A stretch of DNA of 64,000 bases, taken from Candidatus Melainabacteria bacterium (GTDB lineage: Bacteria; Cyanobacteriota; Vampirovibrionia; Obscuribacterales; Obscuribacteraceae). Position 1 is the first letter of the stretch. The number at the start of each line of letters is the position of its first letter. The DNA is taken from positions 186,001 to 250,000 of the forward strand of contig QKMZ01000003.1 of the NCBI GenBank assembly GCA_003242885.1, given 5' to 3'. The position numbers and the translations under genes were made by a program. Shown here piece after piece: positions 49,587 to 58,984 of this stretch. The notes beneath the pieces are model-generated. The model had not been told where the DNA came from, searched no databases, and saw nothing but the letters and a program-made list of their open reading frames with translations.

Positions 49587-50294
49587 ATGGAAAATGGCGA
49601 GGAAAACCCGCCTACTTCTGACTCGAAAATTACATTATTGCTTGTCGAAGACCAGGGAATAACGCGTCTCGGCTTGAAGATGGTTTTAAATCGTTGCCCT
49701 GATTTCGAAGTTATCGGAGAAGCCGCGAACGGAAAAGACGCGGTTGAGCAAATGCAACAGCTCAAGCCGAAAGTTGTAATGATGGATATCAATATGCCGG
49801 TGCTGAATGGCATCGAAGCAACAAAGTCAATCAAGGCTGCCTTTCCAGATACAAAGGTAATCATCCTGACGATGAATGATGAGGACGACGCGATTTTTGC
49901 GGCCTTGTCTGCCGGTGCTGACGGGTACTGTTTGAAGGACGCTCAGCCCGAGGTGCTTGAGGCAGCGATTCGCTCTTGCGAAATGGGTGCATCGTGGCTC
50001 GATTCCGCAATCGCAAAACGTGTCTTAAAAGCGTCCTCCGGTCAGCATCAGAGCCCGACATCGACATCCTCCGCTGGCGCAAAGGACAACATTTTCGCCC
50101 TCACAGAACGTGAGTTGGATGTCCTCCAACAACTTGTTAATGGTTTGTCCAATCAAGAAATCGCCGAAAAGCTAAGCATCACGTTGCATACGGTTAAATC
50201 TCATATGCGCCATATCATGGAAAAGCTTATGGTATCGGATCGCACGCAGGTGGCCGTGAAAGCCCTTAAAGATGGGCTTCTAAAGTCCGGTTAG
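49587..50294 (+). CDS. NarL/FixJ-family response regulator
   Basis: Encodes 235 residues; GGGGAG lies upstream of the ATG. The receiver domain (15-135) has LVEDQG, Asp67 (VVMMDINMPVLNG) and Lys in YCLKDA. A Ser/Thr-rich linker leads to a LuxR-type helix-turn-helix (LTERELDVLQQLVNGLSNQE, IAEKLSITLHTVKSHMRHIM). It should be a phosphorylation-dependent transcription factor. It is 104 bases after the GAF/PAS kinase gene, which makes it the most likely output of that kinase. Confidence 0.95.
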   Translation: MENGEENPPTSDSKITLLLVEDQGITRLGLKMVLNRCPDFEVIGEAANGKDAVEQMQQLKPKVVMMDINMPVLNGIEATKSIKAAFPDTKVIILTMNDEDDAIFAALSAGADGYCLKDAQPEVLEAAIRSCEMGASWLDSAIAKRVLKASSGQHQSPTSTSSAGAKDNIFALTERELDVLQQLVNGLSNQEIAEKLSITLHTVKSHMRHIMEKLMVSDRTQVAVKALKDGLLKSG

Positions 50295-50594
50295 ACGACA
50301 GCGATTTTTATCATTAAAAAGTTTCAGTCATGTAACCGATTGAGTACATGCCAAAATCCGAGAATTCCCGTAATTAAAAGATTTCCAGATTTCTCAGGGT
50401 CCGGTTACGCAAAGGTTAATCTTGCACAGGACTTGCGGTTTCAATTGTTTTTCTGTAGTTTTAAACCTAACGGGGCATAGCAATCTAGACAGAGCCCTGT
50501 GTGGTATCCCGGTGTCCCGGCACCTCCTTTGAACATTAATCGCACACACTGGCTTGTGTGCGATGGCCTTGAGGTGGGCTCCCTAAAGGCTTCC
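50295..50594. promoter_or_regulatory. Leader of the hybrid kinase gene with a nested hairpin
   Basis: No gene. An inner perfect stem ATCGCACACA/TGTGTGCGAT (50,539-50,548 and 50,555-50,564, loop CTGGCT) is enclosed by CACCTC (50,521-50,526) and GAGGTG (50,571-50,576). The ATG lies at 50,595. The structure could control access to the ribosome binding region. Confidence 0.5.
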
Positions 50595-53500
50595 ATGCAA
50601 ACAGAATCGAATCATTCGAAAAGAAGCAGTGCCATCTGGTTCATGCTGGTTTTTACATTGCTTCTACTGGCGTCAACAGCATTCATTTCGTTTTACAACG
50701 CCACCCAATATGCCGAAAGTTCGGCAAAAACTGACCTCTCGTTAAAAACTCTTGTTCAGCTCGAAAAGCTGATGTCTGATTTAAAAGACGCCGAAACCGG
50801 TCAGCGAGGTTATCTGCTGACAGGCAAACCGTCATATCTAAAACCTTACGATGAAGCTCAAGAATCTATCATCAAGGATTTACGAGAACTAAGCAGTCTT
50901 GCCGGCAACGATGTAGAAATGCGATCTCAGATCCAGTCTTTGGGTTCTCTTGTTTACTCGAAATTGGATGAGCTCAGGCAAACAACAGAACTCCAATCTC
51001 ACGGAAATTCTGCTGCCGCCCGCAAAATAGTAAACACCGACTCCGGAAAAAAATTGATGGATGACATTCGAGTGAATTTGAATGTCATGACCACGCATAT
51101 GAACGCAGTGCTCAATGAGCAGAACGCTACCGTCACAAAAACTTCAAGTCAAACAGCGTTTTCCACGGCTGCGCTCGCGGTCTCAATAGCGGCCTCAGTC
51201 GTCATTATGGTGTGCTTGCTCATGCATCAGTCTGCGCAGCGCAAAGCAGCAGAAGAGGCTATCAGGAGTAGCGAAGAGAAATTTCGAACGCTAATATCGA
51301 GCGTGCTCGATTACGCGATCATCATGCTCGACACTAACGGCAACGTGGTCACGTGGAATGATGGTGCGGAGCGCCTTAAAGGATATACGCAAGAAGAAAT
51401 TATAGGCAAGCATTTTTCGTGTTTTTATCAACCGTCAGACATTGACAAAAATCTTCCAACTAAGCTTTTAAAGGAGGCAATCGAACAGGGTAGTTGCGAA
51501 AACTTCGGTTGGCGCGTTCGTAAGGACGGTAGCCAATTTTATGCAAACGTAGTCATAAGACCAACGAAAGACTCAGCCGGAACGCTTAAGGGGTTTTCAA
51601 AAGTTACGCGTGACATAACAGAGCGCCACGTCTCTGAAGAACGACTTCTACAAACCAAGCAGGAATTGGAAGTTCTAAATAGAGAACTATCTCTCGCAAG
51701 AGATCAGGCTCAGGCTGCGTCAAAATTCAAATCCGAATTTGTAGCGAACATGAGCCACGAAATTCGCACTCCCATGAATGGCATCGTGGGCATGTGCAAC
51801 GTTTTGCTCAGAACAAAACTCGACGAATCTCAAAGCCAATATGCGCGAGCGATTCAGTCGGCCGCCGACGCGTTGCTGACCGTCATCAATGACATTCTCG
51901 ATTTCAGCAAAATAGAAGCGGGCCGTATTGAACTGGAAATTCACGAATTTGATATTGCCAGCATGGTAGAAGGGGTCTGTGAAATTCTCGCCGTTCAAGC
52001 CAAAACCAAGCGGCTGTCGCTTCTCAGTTATGTCGATGTTGCGATACCTAGACTTTTGCGAGGCGACGCTGAAAGACTGAGACAGGTTTTGCTAAATCTT
52101 GCATCGAATGCAATCAAATTCTCAGAATCCGGTGAAATCGTCGTAAAAGCAGAGATTGATTCAATGCAAGAAAACATGATCAATATTGTCTTCTCGGTGA
52201 CAGATTATGGGATTGGTTTGACACAAGAAGAACAGCAAAAACTTTTCCAGCCGTTCGTTCAGGCGGACGGTTCGATCAGTCGAAAGTTTGGTGGCACGGG
52301 CTTGGGACTCAGTATCTCCAAATCCCTGGTTGAACTTATGGGTGGAACAATTGGGGTGCGAAGCAAAAAAGGGGAAGGGTCCACATTTTGGTTCAAAGTG
52401 CCGCTTGAAGCTCGGGGTGTAAAAGGGTGGGCCGGCACGCACGAAGCACTCAAAAATGTTCGAGTGCTTATTATTGATGATGAACCTAACGCAAGAGAGA
52501 TACTGCAAAAGTATGTCCAGTCGTGGGGAATGCAGTGTAGCACCGCATTCAGTGCCAGTGATGCAGTGGAAAAATTACACACTGCATCTGTAGATGACAC
52601 CCCTTATAAAGTTGCCATTGTCGACCTGGTCATGCCTGAGAAAAACGGCATTGAGATGGCGAAAGAGATCCTCAACGATCAAATACTCAACAGAACCGAC
52701 CTCATTCTCCTGACTGCATTTGATACGCCCGGTCTCGGTGCGCAAGCCATCGACATGGGCTTCAAAGCTTTTATAACAAAACCCGTTAGACAATCTCAGC
52801 TTCTTGATTGCTTAACAGACGTTGTTTGTAAGGACACTATCTTCAATAAAGAAATTAGCACTTCGCCTAATGAAATTCAGCTTGAACAGCCCAGATCTGA
52901 ATTGATACTGGTGGTGGAAGACCATCCCATTAACCAAAGAGTGGCGCAGCTTTACTTAGAAGAGCTGGGCTTCACCGTGGATATAGCGAACAACGGCAAG
53001 GAGGCGCTCAATGCACTCTCGCTGCGGAAATATTCGCTGGTGTTTATGGATTGCCAGATGCCGGAAATGGATGGTTTGCTTGCTACGAAAATCATCAGAA
53101 AGCGCGAGCTTAGCACTGGTGCACACGTAACAATCGTCGCGATGACGGCTCACGCCATGAAGGAAGATCGCGACAAGTGCATCTCCGTCGGGATGGATGA
53201 CTATTTGAGTAAACCGGTAGATCCAAAAACTCTCCGCGAGATGATAGATAAGTGGCTGCCTCTGCAAAAGTCCGAGGCGTCGAAACAAACAGACTTTGAC
53301 ACACCCGAAGTTATCCTGGATTTGTCCAAGCCGGTCAATATTGAAAACATCAAGGCAAAGTTTGGAGCGGGCGGAAAAGAATTGATAAAAATGTTTGTCG
53401 ACGACGCTCCACTGCAGATCGTCAGCTTCCGCAAATCGCTCCAAGAAAAAGACTTTCAAGAAATCGCCGACACAGCGCACAAACTAAGAGGAGTCTGTGC

Positions 53501-53654
53501 GGTCTTAGGCATAGCGCACATGGAAGCGACTTGCCACGCCATCGAGGACGCTGCCAGAAAAAATGACGAGCAATCTTTGCAAAGCTACCTAGATGATTTA
53601 GAAAAGCAATTCACTGTTGCAAAAGGCTTCTTGAGCGAGCACTACGAAACTTAA
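50595..53654 (+). CDS. Hybrid histidine kinase: CHASE3-PAS-HK-REC-REC-HPt
   Basis: Encodes 1,019 residues from ATG 50,595 (AAAGG upstream; an in-frame start 96 bases earlier would add a non-protein-like stretch). A membrane helix (WFMLVFTLLLLASTAFISFY) and a CHASE3 sensor with the signature DAETGQRGYLLTGKPSYLKP are followed by a second membrane helix, a PAS domain (DYAIIMLDTNGNVVTWNDGA), HisKA with His388 (MSHEIRTPMNG) and HATPase (LASNAIKFSE, DYGIGLT, GTGLGLSIS). REC1 (Asp677, IVDLVMPE) and REC2 (Asp819, FMDCQMPEMDG) follow, and the protein ends in an HPt domain (His962, TAHKLRG). All phosphorelay sites are present, so it can carry a complete relay. Confidence 0.95.
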   Translation: MQTESNHSKRSSAIWFMLVFTLLLLASTAFISFYNATQYAESSAKTDLSLKTLVQLEKLMSDLKDAETGQRGYLLTGKPSYLKPYDEAQESIIKDLRELSSLAGNDVEMRSQIQSLGSLVYSKLDELRQTTELQSHGNSAAARKIVNTDSGKKLMDDIRVNLNVMTTHMNAVLNEQNATVTKTSSQTAFSTAALAVSIAASVVIMVCLLMHQSAQRKAAEEAIRSSEEKFRTLISSVLDYAIIMLDTNGNVVTWNDGAERLKGYTQEEIIGKHFSCFYQPSDIDKNLPTKLLKEAIEQGSCENFGWRVRKDGSQFYANVVIRPTKDSAGTLKGFSKVTRDITERHVSEERLLQTKQELEVLNRELSLARDQAQAASKFKSEFVANMSHEIRTPMNGIVGMCNVLLRTKLDESQSQYARAIQSAADALLTVINDILDFSKIEAGRIELEIHEFDIASMVEGVCEILAVQAKTKRLSLLSYVDVAIPRLLRGDAERLRQVLLNLASNAIKFSESGEIVVKAEIDSMQENMINIVFSVTDYGIGLTQEEQQKLFQPFVQADGSISRKFGGTGLGLSISKSLVELMGGTIGVRSKKGEGSTFWFKVPLEARGVKGWAGTHEALKNVRVLIIDDEPNAREILQKYVQSWGMQCSTAFSASDAVEKLHTASVDDTPYKVAIVDLVMPEKNGIEMAKEILNDQILNRTDLILLTAFDTPGLGAQAIDMGFKAFITKPVRQSQLLDCLTDVVCKDTIFNKEISTSPNEIQLEQPRSELILVVEDHPINQRVAQLYLEELGFTVDIANNGKEALNALSLRKYSLVFMDCQMPEMDGLLATKIIRKRELSTGAHVTIVAMTAHAMKEDRDKCISVGMDDYLSKPVDPKTLREMIDKWLPLQKSEASKQTDFDTPEVILDLSKPVNIENIKAKFGAGGKELIKMFVDDAPLQIVSFRKSLQEKDFQEIADTAHKLRGVCAVLGIAHMEATCHAIEDAARKNDEQSLQSYLDDLEKQFTVAKGFLSEHYET

Positions 53655-53919
53655 TGGACAACAGGCTAGCTCAAAAATAGTGGACATTTATAGCCAAGGA
53701 GAGCGACAGTTACCGCTCTCCAGTTCCCTACTATCGGCAGCTAGCGGTTTCCGTCTCGGACGCCTCTTTGGACGCACCATATCTAGTATCACCTTTCGGC
53801 TATAAAGGATTTTCAGCAAAAGTCAAGCAGTGCTTATCCTAGTATTACCTCTGTACAAAATTCACTTTATGGATAAGAATGGAATAGGGGGCTGCCTTTC
53901 ACTCGGCAGTTGTATACAA
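53655..53919. other. Intergenic region with a stop-type hairpin
   Basis: No gene. It contains the hairpin at 53,698-53,721 and the upstream region of the secreted protein gene. Confidence 0.4.
53698..53721 (+). terminator. Hairpin after the hybrid kinase gene
   Basis: GGAGAGCG and CGCTCTCC form a perfect 8-bp stem with an 8-base loop, 44 bases after the kinase stop. No T-run follows, so it may be a weak or factor-dependent terminator. Confidence 0.5.
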
Positions 53920-55401
53920 ATGACCAAACTGTCGAAACGCCTGCTGACGGCGGCGTCTTTATGCCTTGCCGTATCAGCTTTTGTGCAGCTAGCCTTAGCG
54001 CAAGCGCATTTTTCAGAGCTTTCGGCAACTCCCTTTGTTGCAGCGGACTCGCCAAACACGAAATCAATGTCCGCAAGCATAGTCAGCACGGCAAAGCGCT
54101 CGCCTTTCGCTAACGCGACTCATGTAAAACAAGCAGCCCCCGCCAGCTACGGCGGCATCATTATCTCCCCCGACAATCCTGCATTCGAGGGCAAATTCCA
54201 GAGCTTGACGCTAGATTATAAAGGTCCAGCGAACAGCGCCTGCTACGTCGACTACCGTCCGCCCGTCGGAAACTGGATGCGCTCATCCGTTTTTCTTTCC
54301 GAGGGGAAAACAATCGCAAATCAAAAAGATGGTTTTAAGACAGTACAGCTGAGCAACAAACAGTTTGGAATTTCAGAGAATAGTTTGATTAAACGAATTA
54401 CTATTGTTCCGCCCGCGCAAAAGAGTGCCGGAAGATTTTTGGCAGACGCAATTTATTTCAACGACAGCCCTGTGAAGAAAGTGATGAATACACTCTTCTT
54501 CAACGTAGGAGGCGGGACAGCAACCGGTCCGCTAGAATTCGCATCGCAAAGAAAACTGACATCAACTGGCATTCCTACTGCCGCAACGCAGTTTGCGATC
54601 TGGAACAAGTCCAACTACGCGCAAAACGTTTACGTGACAATCGGCCTTGGACAACCAGCGTGCGCGATTGCAGTACCCAACCAACTGCCGTTGCAAATTG
54701 GCACGACGCCGGTGACTTGGAACAGCACCACAGATGCCACCACCTATTATTTCAATTTGCCTGCAGGAAAAATCGCGCGATCAAATTTCACCGTAACCGC
54801 AACAACACCAGCGCCGATGTTGACCGGGATGGCTATGGCCTTCGGCACGGCAGCCAACAACTGCAACAGTCCGCCGCCAGCTATACAAGCCTTTCCACAA
54901 GGAACAACAAAAGCAGAGTTCAGCATCAACACATATTGCTGGACTAACGATTACTCGCACAACGAAACCGCGGACATTAGCATCAATGGCGGCAACAATG
55001 CCTTTCTCGAAATGCGTTTCGGCGGCACGAACACAAGCCAATGGTTGCTTGCATATAACAACCAAAATTACAAAGTGCAAAATGCAATCATCAGAAATTT
55101 CTGCCAGGGTTCCAACCTCAACAATCCTGGCGTCTATCCGTATGGCTGCACTAATTGCATCTCGGGACCGGCGGCATCACCTTGCCCGAGCGTCAACACT
55201 TGCAGCACCAATCAAGTTTGCCAACTGAATCGAGCTGCATGTTTTTACGGTGGAACCATCATGGTTGTTTTCAAAGGCTATGACCCATCGACAGTCTCTT
55301 CCGGCAATCCCGGAGACCCAACCTTCTTTGCCCCGATTAAGTCTTGCCCGACCGTAGACCCGCCCAACCTAGTCCCGGTTACCGGTAAGGCTTGCCCTTA
55401 G
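53920..55401 (+). CDS. Secreted Cys-rich protein of unknown function
   Basis: Encodes 493 residues from ATG 53,920, the start of a good signal peptide (LLTAASLCLAVSAFVQLALA). The mature protein is beta-rich with many Asn, Thr, Gly and Pro. Central strands such as TQFAIWNKSNYAQNVYVTIG and a C-terminal part with ten or more Cys (TCSTNQVCQLNRAACFYGG, YGCTNCISGPAASPCPS) suggest a disulphide-rich extracellular domain. It has some look of a thaumatin-like or carbohydrate-binding fold, but no diagnostic motif is visible. It is probably exported as a surface or extracellular protein. The frame upstream of the signal peptide is unlikely to be translated. Confidence 0.8.
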   Translation: MTKLSKRLLTAASLCLAVSAFVQLALAQAHFSELSATPFVAADSPNTKSMSASIVSTAKRSPFANATHVKQAAPASYGGIIISPDNPAFEGKFQSLTLDYKGPANSACYVDYRPPVGNWMRSSVFLSEGKTIANQKDGFKTVQLSNKQFGISENSLIKRITIVPPAQKSAGRFLADAIYFNDSPVKKVMNTLFFNVGGGTATGPLEFASQRKLTSTGIPTAATQFAIWNKSNYAQNVYVTIGLGQPACAIAVPNQLPLQIGTTPVTWNSTTDATTYYFNLPAGKIARSNFTVTATTPAPMLTGMAMAFGTAANNCNSPPPAIQAFPQGTTKAEFSINTYCWTNDYSHNETADISINGGNNAFLEMRFGGTNTSQWLLAYNNQNYKVQNAIIRNFCQGSNLNNPGVYPYGCTNCISGPAASPCPSVNTCSTNQVCQLNRAACFYGGTIMVVFKGYDPSTVSSGNPGDPTFFAPIKSCPTVDPPNLVPVTGKACP

Positions 55402-55447
55402 GCTCGTCGGTTTAATTCCAGCTTTCACGCTGTAACCCTAAATAGAA

Positions 55448-55486
55448 GGCAAAGAGGGAGCTGAACGGAGCTTTGCCCGGCTTTTT
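55448..55486 (+). terminator. Rho-independent terminator of the secreted Cys-rich gene
   Basis: GGCAAAG and CTTTGCC arms, then CGG and CTTTTT. It lies 47 bases after the stop at 55,401. Confidence 0.65.
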
Positions 55487-55624
55487 CAGCCAAATGTTTA
55501 TGTGAGTTAACACCATTGAAATCCCTGAAACCACAACTGCTGGTCGCATACGGTGATTACGACAGCAAAGGCTCGGAACTTTTGAGCGCTTAGTGCACTC
55601 TTAGAACCAGAGGTAATTGTTGTG

Positions 55625-55987
55625 ATGAAAGCTGTTGTTATCGAATCAAATAAGAGTCAAAAATTGATGTTCCAGAGTTTGTTTAGCAGACGCGGTATTA
55701 CCGTAGATTTCTGCAACTCGGTCGAAGAAGCGTGCAACAGCAGCAATCCAATATCCGAACTTCTGGTTTACATTTGGGGGCGCGGTTCGCTCGATCAATT
55801 CGGCATAAGACGCCTTCGCAACAAATTTCCCGAAATTCCGATAGTCGTCGCATCGGCTCATGCATTCGCGAAAGACCGCTTTGAGGCATTCAAAACGGGC
55901 ATTGACGATTATTTAGTGATGCCATTCACTGTAGAGGAGTTCGATTGCGTACTAAATAACTGGGTTAGCAAAGCTCGCCGCGCGTAA
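55625..55987 (+). CDS. Second receiver-like protein without a phosphorylation site
   Basis: Encodes 120 residues; the ATG directly follows a GTG, with AGAGG upstream. The overall pattern is a receiver (MKAVVIESNKSQKLMFQSLF, FPEIPIVVASAHAFAKDRF, AFKTGIDDYLVMPFTVEEFD). The acidic pair is reduced to Glu7-Ser8, the phospho-acceptor region reads LLVYIWGRG with Tyr49/Ile50 where Asp should be, and the conserved Lys of DDYLTKPF is Met. The Ala-His-Ala replacing the Thr region is also unusual. It cannot take part in normal phosphotransfer. It may bind partners constitutively. It stands alone between a secreted protein gene and a convergent unknown gene. Confidence 0.82.
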   Translation: MKAVVIESNKSQKLMFQSLFSRRGITVDFCNSVEEACNSSNPISELLVYIWGRGSLDQFGIRRLRNKFPEIPIVVASAHAFAKDRFEAFKTGIDDYLVMPFTVEEFDCVLNNWVSKARRA

Positions 55988-56027
55988 CGAATCAATCGAG
56001 TTGATTAGCGCGCAATTTACCGCGCCA

Positions 56028-56765
56028 TCACCGCGGGTAGATGTTAATCGCTTCGATTAGCAGCCAGGTTTTGCCTTTCTTCTTGAGACCGCAGTTGATT
56101 TCCCAGCCCACGCCAAGCAGCTCAGATATCTCTTCCGAGACCACAACCGGACCAAGATACTTCCCTTCATACGGACGCAGCCACAGCTTGCCTGGCTCAA
56201 TTCGCTCGATGCGCATGTGCCCTACTTCATCAGGCTCAATCTGCCCAAACTTCGACTCTGACTCTCGCCAAATCAACTGCGCGGCTTTCTCTGCTTTCGG
56301 CAACTGAATAGCCGCCTTCTTCGCAAGCAGCACAGCATCTTTGATTTCCTTAGCATCAAGGTAACTCTTCTGCTGCAACCAAAGGCACAAACGCTCCGTC
56401 ATCTTAGCGGTGCTCTGAAGAAGCGCCTGCGAACAAAGCACTTTGCTGATTAGAAAGTCATGGAGAAAATTATCCATGTTGCGCGGAATTTGCTCAGGAC
56501 CAAACAGCTGGCAAAAAGTCTTGTGCTTAGGACCGCGTGCGTTTTCATGCCGTTCGAGCTTCTGACGATTTTTCTCATCAAGCCCCATGTACGCATAATC
56601 ATTCAAGAAATTCATGAATAGCTCGACGGAGCGCTCGCATTCTTGCTTAGCTTTCTCTGAGCCGCTATGCTCCTCGCAAAATTCCGCAAGAACTTTCTCG
56701 ATGGTCACGCTGGAATGCTTATCATCTCCGCGATTGGTGGGAAATTGAATGACTTTGCCTGCCAT
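56028..56765 (-). CDS. Cytoplasmic protein of unknown function
   Basis: Encodes 245 residues from ATG 56,765 with AAAGGAGAGG upstream. There is no signal peptide or membrane helix. The first 175 residues are mostly helical (EFCEEHSGSEKAKQECERSV, ELFMNFLNDYAYMGLDE, KMTERLCLWLQQKSYLDAKE), and the last 70 are beta-rich (RIEPGKLWLRPYEGKYLGPV, GWEINCGLKKKGKTWLLIEA). That end resembles an SH3-like or OB-like barrel. No family is recognised, but the gene start and composition are convincing. Confidence 0.82.
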   Translation of the reverse strand: MAGKVIQFPTNRGDDKHSSVTIEKVLAEFCEEHSGSEKAKQECERSVELFMNFLNDYAYMGLDEKNRQKLERHENARGPKHKTFCQLFGPEQIPRNMDNFLHDFLISKVLCSQALLQSTAKMTERLCLWLQQKSYLDAKEIKDAVLLAKKAAIQLPKAEKAAQLIWRESESKFGQIEPDEVGHMRIERIEPGKLWLRPYEGKYLGPVVVSEEISELLGVGWEINCGLKKKGKTWLLIEAINIYPR

Positions 56766-56939
56766 TGTCCTCTCCTTTGGCTCCTTCCCGGACTCTTGCC
56801 GGGCGTTAAAACTGACCAAATTATACTTGGCTGAACTGGCTTACGAATCCCTCCCATGAGGTCAAAAGGACACAAGACACGAAGAGCGACAGGAAGGTCT
56901 ATACTGGCGCACGACCGAGGGGTAAAGCGGGGTTAAATA

Positions 56940-58826
56940 ATGTTTTCAAGCAGCGAGTTTCGCACAGACGGAAAGATTCAAATCTTAACGAGAAGCCTTC
57001 ACACAGCCGTCAGCATTTTGCTTACAATGGCGCTCCTACTTCCTGCACCTGCCCTCGCGTTAGACAAAAGCACGGAATCAGACGTAGTCCCGCGTTGTCT
57101 CATCAACCTCGACCTGTGCACGCTTGCATATCAGCTCTACCACCAGTCCTTGTGTTTGCCGCTCGACCCGTGGTACGACGTTTTCTCCCGCGTCGGCAGC
57201 GATCGGCGCGACAACATATGTCGCTTCACCCACGAATATGCCGCCAAGCTTGGCAATCCTATGACGATGGCGACCATTGCTAGCGGTGATTCGTCGCACA
57301 ATGGCTATTACAGCGGACCGAACGCGGCGCGCGGCTGGGCAAACAGCAACACCAACCTCGATCCAATCATCACCAACTATCAGCAAATCGACGCTAGACT
57401 GCCCGCTTTCACTCGCGACGGTGAGATTTTCATCGCGCTCACCGCGCCCAGCTATCTCACGAAGAACATCAAAACAATCGAGGGAATGCGATACAGAAGC
57501 AAGCCCACGGGCTTTCCTTACAACGACGTCGAGCGATTTCAAATTCGCCAGTATATCGACGGCGACGATCATCTTGTTGTCTTCGAAGGAGGCACCGGTG
57601 TTGCAGGCAACACGGAGCCAGCCTGGAGCTTGATGGGTTTTGTTTTGATGCGAAAAACAGCAACCGGCCGCGACGCGTACATTGTGTTTCGCGGGAGCCG
57701 GAGCGGGTCGGCGTTGAGCAAAACTGTTTGGAAGGCGCAAGACTACATCGGAACAGCTAAGGGCAACCCGGATTGGATCACAGACTTGCGCAGCGGCAAG
57801 CAAATTCAGCAGCCGTTGATTAGCAAAGTCGGCACTGTGACTCAGGGATTTGCGGAGTCGTTGCCAACGATGCTCGGACCAATCACTGCGTGCTGCAAAT
57901 ATTTAGAGCAAAAATATTCGCCGCCAGAACACATTTACGTTACTGGGCACAGCCTTGGAGCCGGGCTTGCGAGCCAGTTTGTGAGTGCTGTGGTGCAGGG
58001 CGGATATGGCGACGAGCTACGCAACGAAGTGAAAAGCTGGCCGTGGAACAACACGACACTAACGGCTTACGCACAACCGATACCAGGCAATCCAGATTGG
58101 GCTGCCAGTTTTGATAAAACATCTCCGACCGCCGAGCACTATTGGGTTGAAGGAGACGACGTTGTGGAGGCAACCGCTGGGCGCATGGTTGGTTTGTTGA
58201 TCGACAAGGGCGAACATTGCGGCGAGCAAAAAAAATTGAACAAGATTGCCTCCTGCAATGACAATCCGCATGAGGTGTTTGTAATTCGAGGTGCATTGTT
58301 GCGCGACATGCCGAAAGATGCGTTGATCGCATCCCTCGGCAGCGAAAGCACCTGGGGCTACTACGATAGTTTTGCCAAAATGATCGCAGGCGAGCCGAAG
58401 AGTTTTGTTGCAACGGGCGCACAGGGAGCGAAGATTGTTACCCCTGAGAATCTACAAAACATGCTGCAGAAATACAACTTCGGTGGTGAGACTGAGCAGT
58501 GGCTGGAGCATGTTTATGCGCGGATGATCGCGGACAAGAGCAGCTATATTGGTCCGAAGTTTCAGAGCACGCTTGATGAGCGGCAGAAGCTCGTGATGGA
58601 TATTGTCGGGCGCATGAGAAAACCGCCGGCAGCCGACGCGGCGCAAGAACTGGACACGCTGGCAAACGACTTCACCTCGCTGGACGGGAATCTTGGACTC
58701 GAGAACGAGGAACAGTGGGTATACACCGCGATGATTCTGGATCGAGTTCAAAAAACAGGATTGTCGATAAAAGACCTGCAGTCGAACACCACGATCAATA
58801 CATGCTTGGAATCCAAAGCGAACTAG
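56940..58826 (+). CDS. Secreted lipase class 3-type hydrolase
   Basis: Encodes 628 residues. An N-terminal signal peptide runs to about residue 41 (SILLTMALLLPAPALALDKS). The central part is a lipase-3-like alpha/beta hydrolase: IVFRGSRSG strand before the oxyanion region, nucleophile elbow VTGHSLGAGLAS (Ser338), acid candidate in HYWVEGDDVVE and His candidate in NPHEVFVIRG. At least six Cys before residue 130 (PRCLINLDLCTLAYQLYH, LCLPLD, NICRF) suggest disulphides in the mature enzyme. The last 170 residues are a helical extension of unknown role. It is probably an extracellular or periplasmic lipase/esterase. It is followed closely by a secreted TPR protein gene on the same strand. Confidence 0.88.
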   Translation: MFSSSEFRTDGKIQILTRSLHTAVSILLTMALLLPAPALALDKSTESDVVPRCLINLDLCTLAYQLYHQSLCLPLDPWYDVFSRVGSDRRDNICRFTHEYAAKLGNPMTMATIASGDSSHNGYYSGPNAARGWANSNTNLDPIITNYQQIDARLPAFTRDGEIFIALTAPSYLTKNIKTIEGMRYRSKPTGFPYNDVERFQIRQYIDGDDHLVVFEGGTGVAGNTEPAWSLMGFVLMRKTATGRDAYIVFRGSRSGSALSKTVWKAQDYIGTAKGNPDWITDLRSGKQIQQPLISKVGTVTQGFAESLPTMLGPITACCKYLEQKYSPPEHIYVTGHSLGAGLASQFVSAVVQGGYGDELRNEVKSWPWNNTTLTAYAQPIPGNPDWAASFDKTSPTAEHYWVEGDDVVEATAGRMVGLLIDKGEHCGEQKKLNKIASCNDNPHEVFVIRGALLRDMPKDALIASLGSESTWGYYDSFAKMIAGEPKSFVATGAQGAKIVTPENLQNMLQKYNFGGETEQWLEHVYARMIADKSSYIGPKFQSTLDERQKLVMDIVGRMRKPPAADAAQELDTLANDFTSLDGNLGLENEEQWVYTAMILDRVQKTGLSIKDLQSNTTINTCLESKAN

Positions 58827-58843
58827 TTAGCGATTAAATTAGG

Positions 58844-58863
58844 GTAGACGCCATGCGTCGACC
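58844..58863. repeat. Degenerate palindromic repeat unit
   Basis: GTAGACGCCATGCGTCGACC: GACGC and GCGTC arms around CAT, with the GTAG lead of the repeat family, just after the lipase gene. Confidence 0.45.
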
Positions 58864-58984
58864 GTTTTTGACTGGCATTTTCCGTTGCAGGGTACGGCAT
58901 TCATTCCTCCCCCTGCTCACAGTGCTGAAACTACGTATGTCACTTATTGCATGCAACGGAAGTTTCAGGCAAACTAGCTATCTT

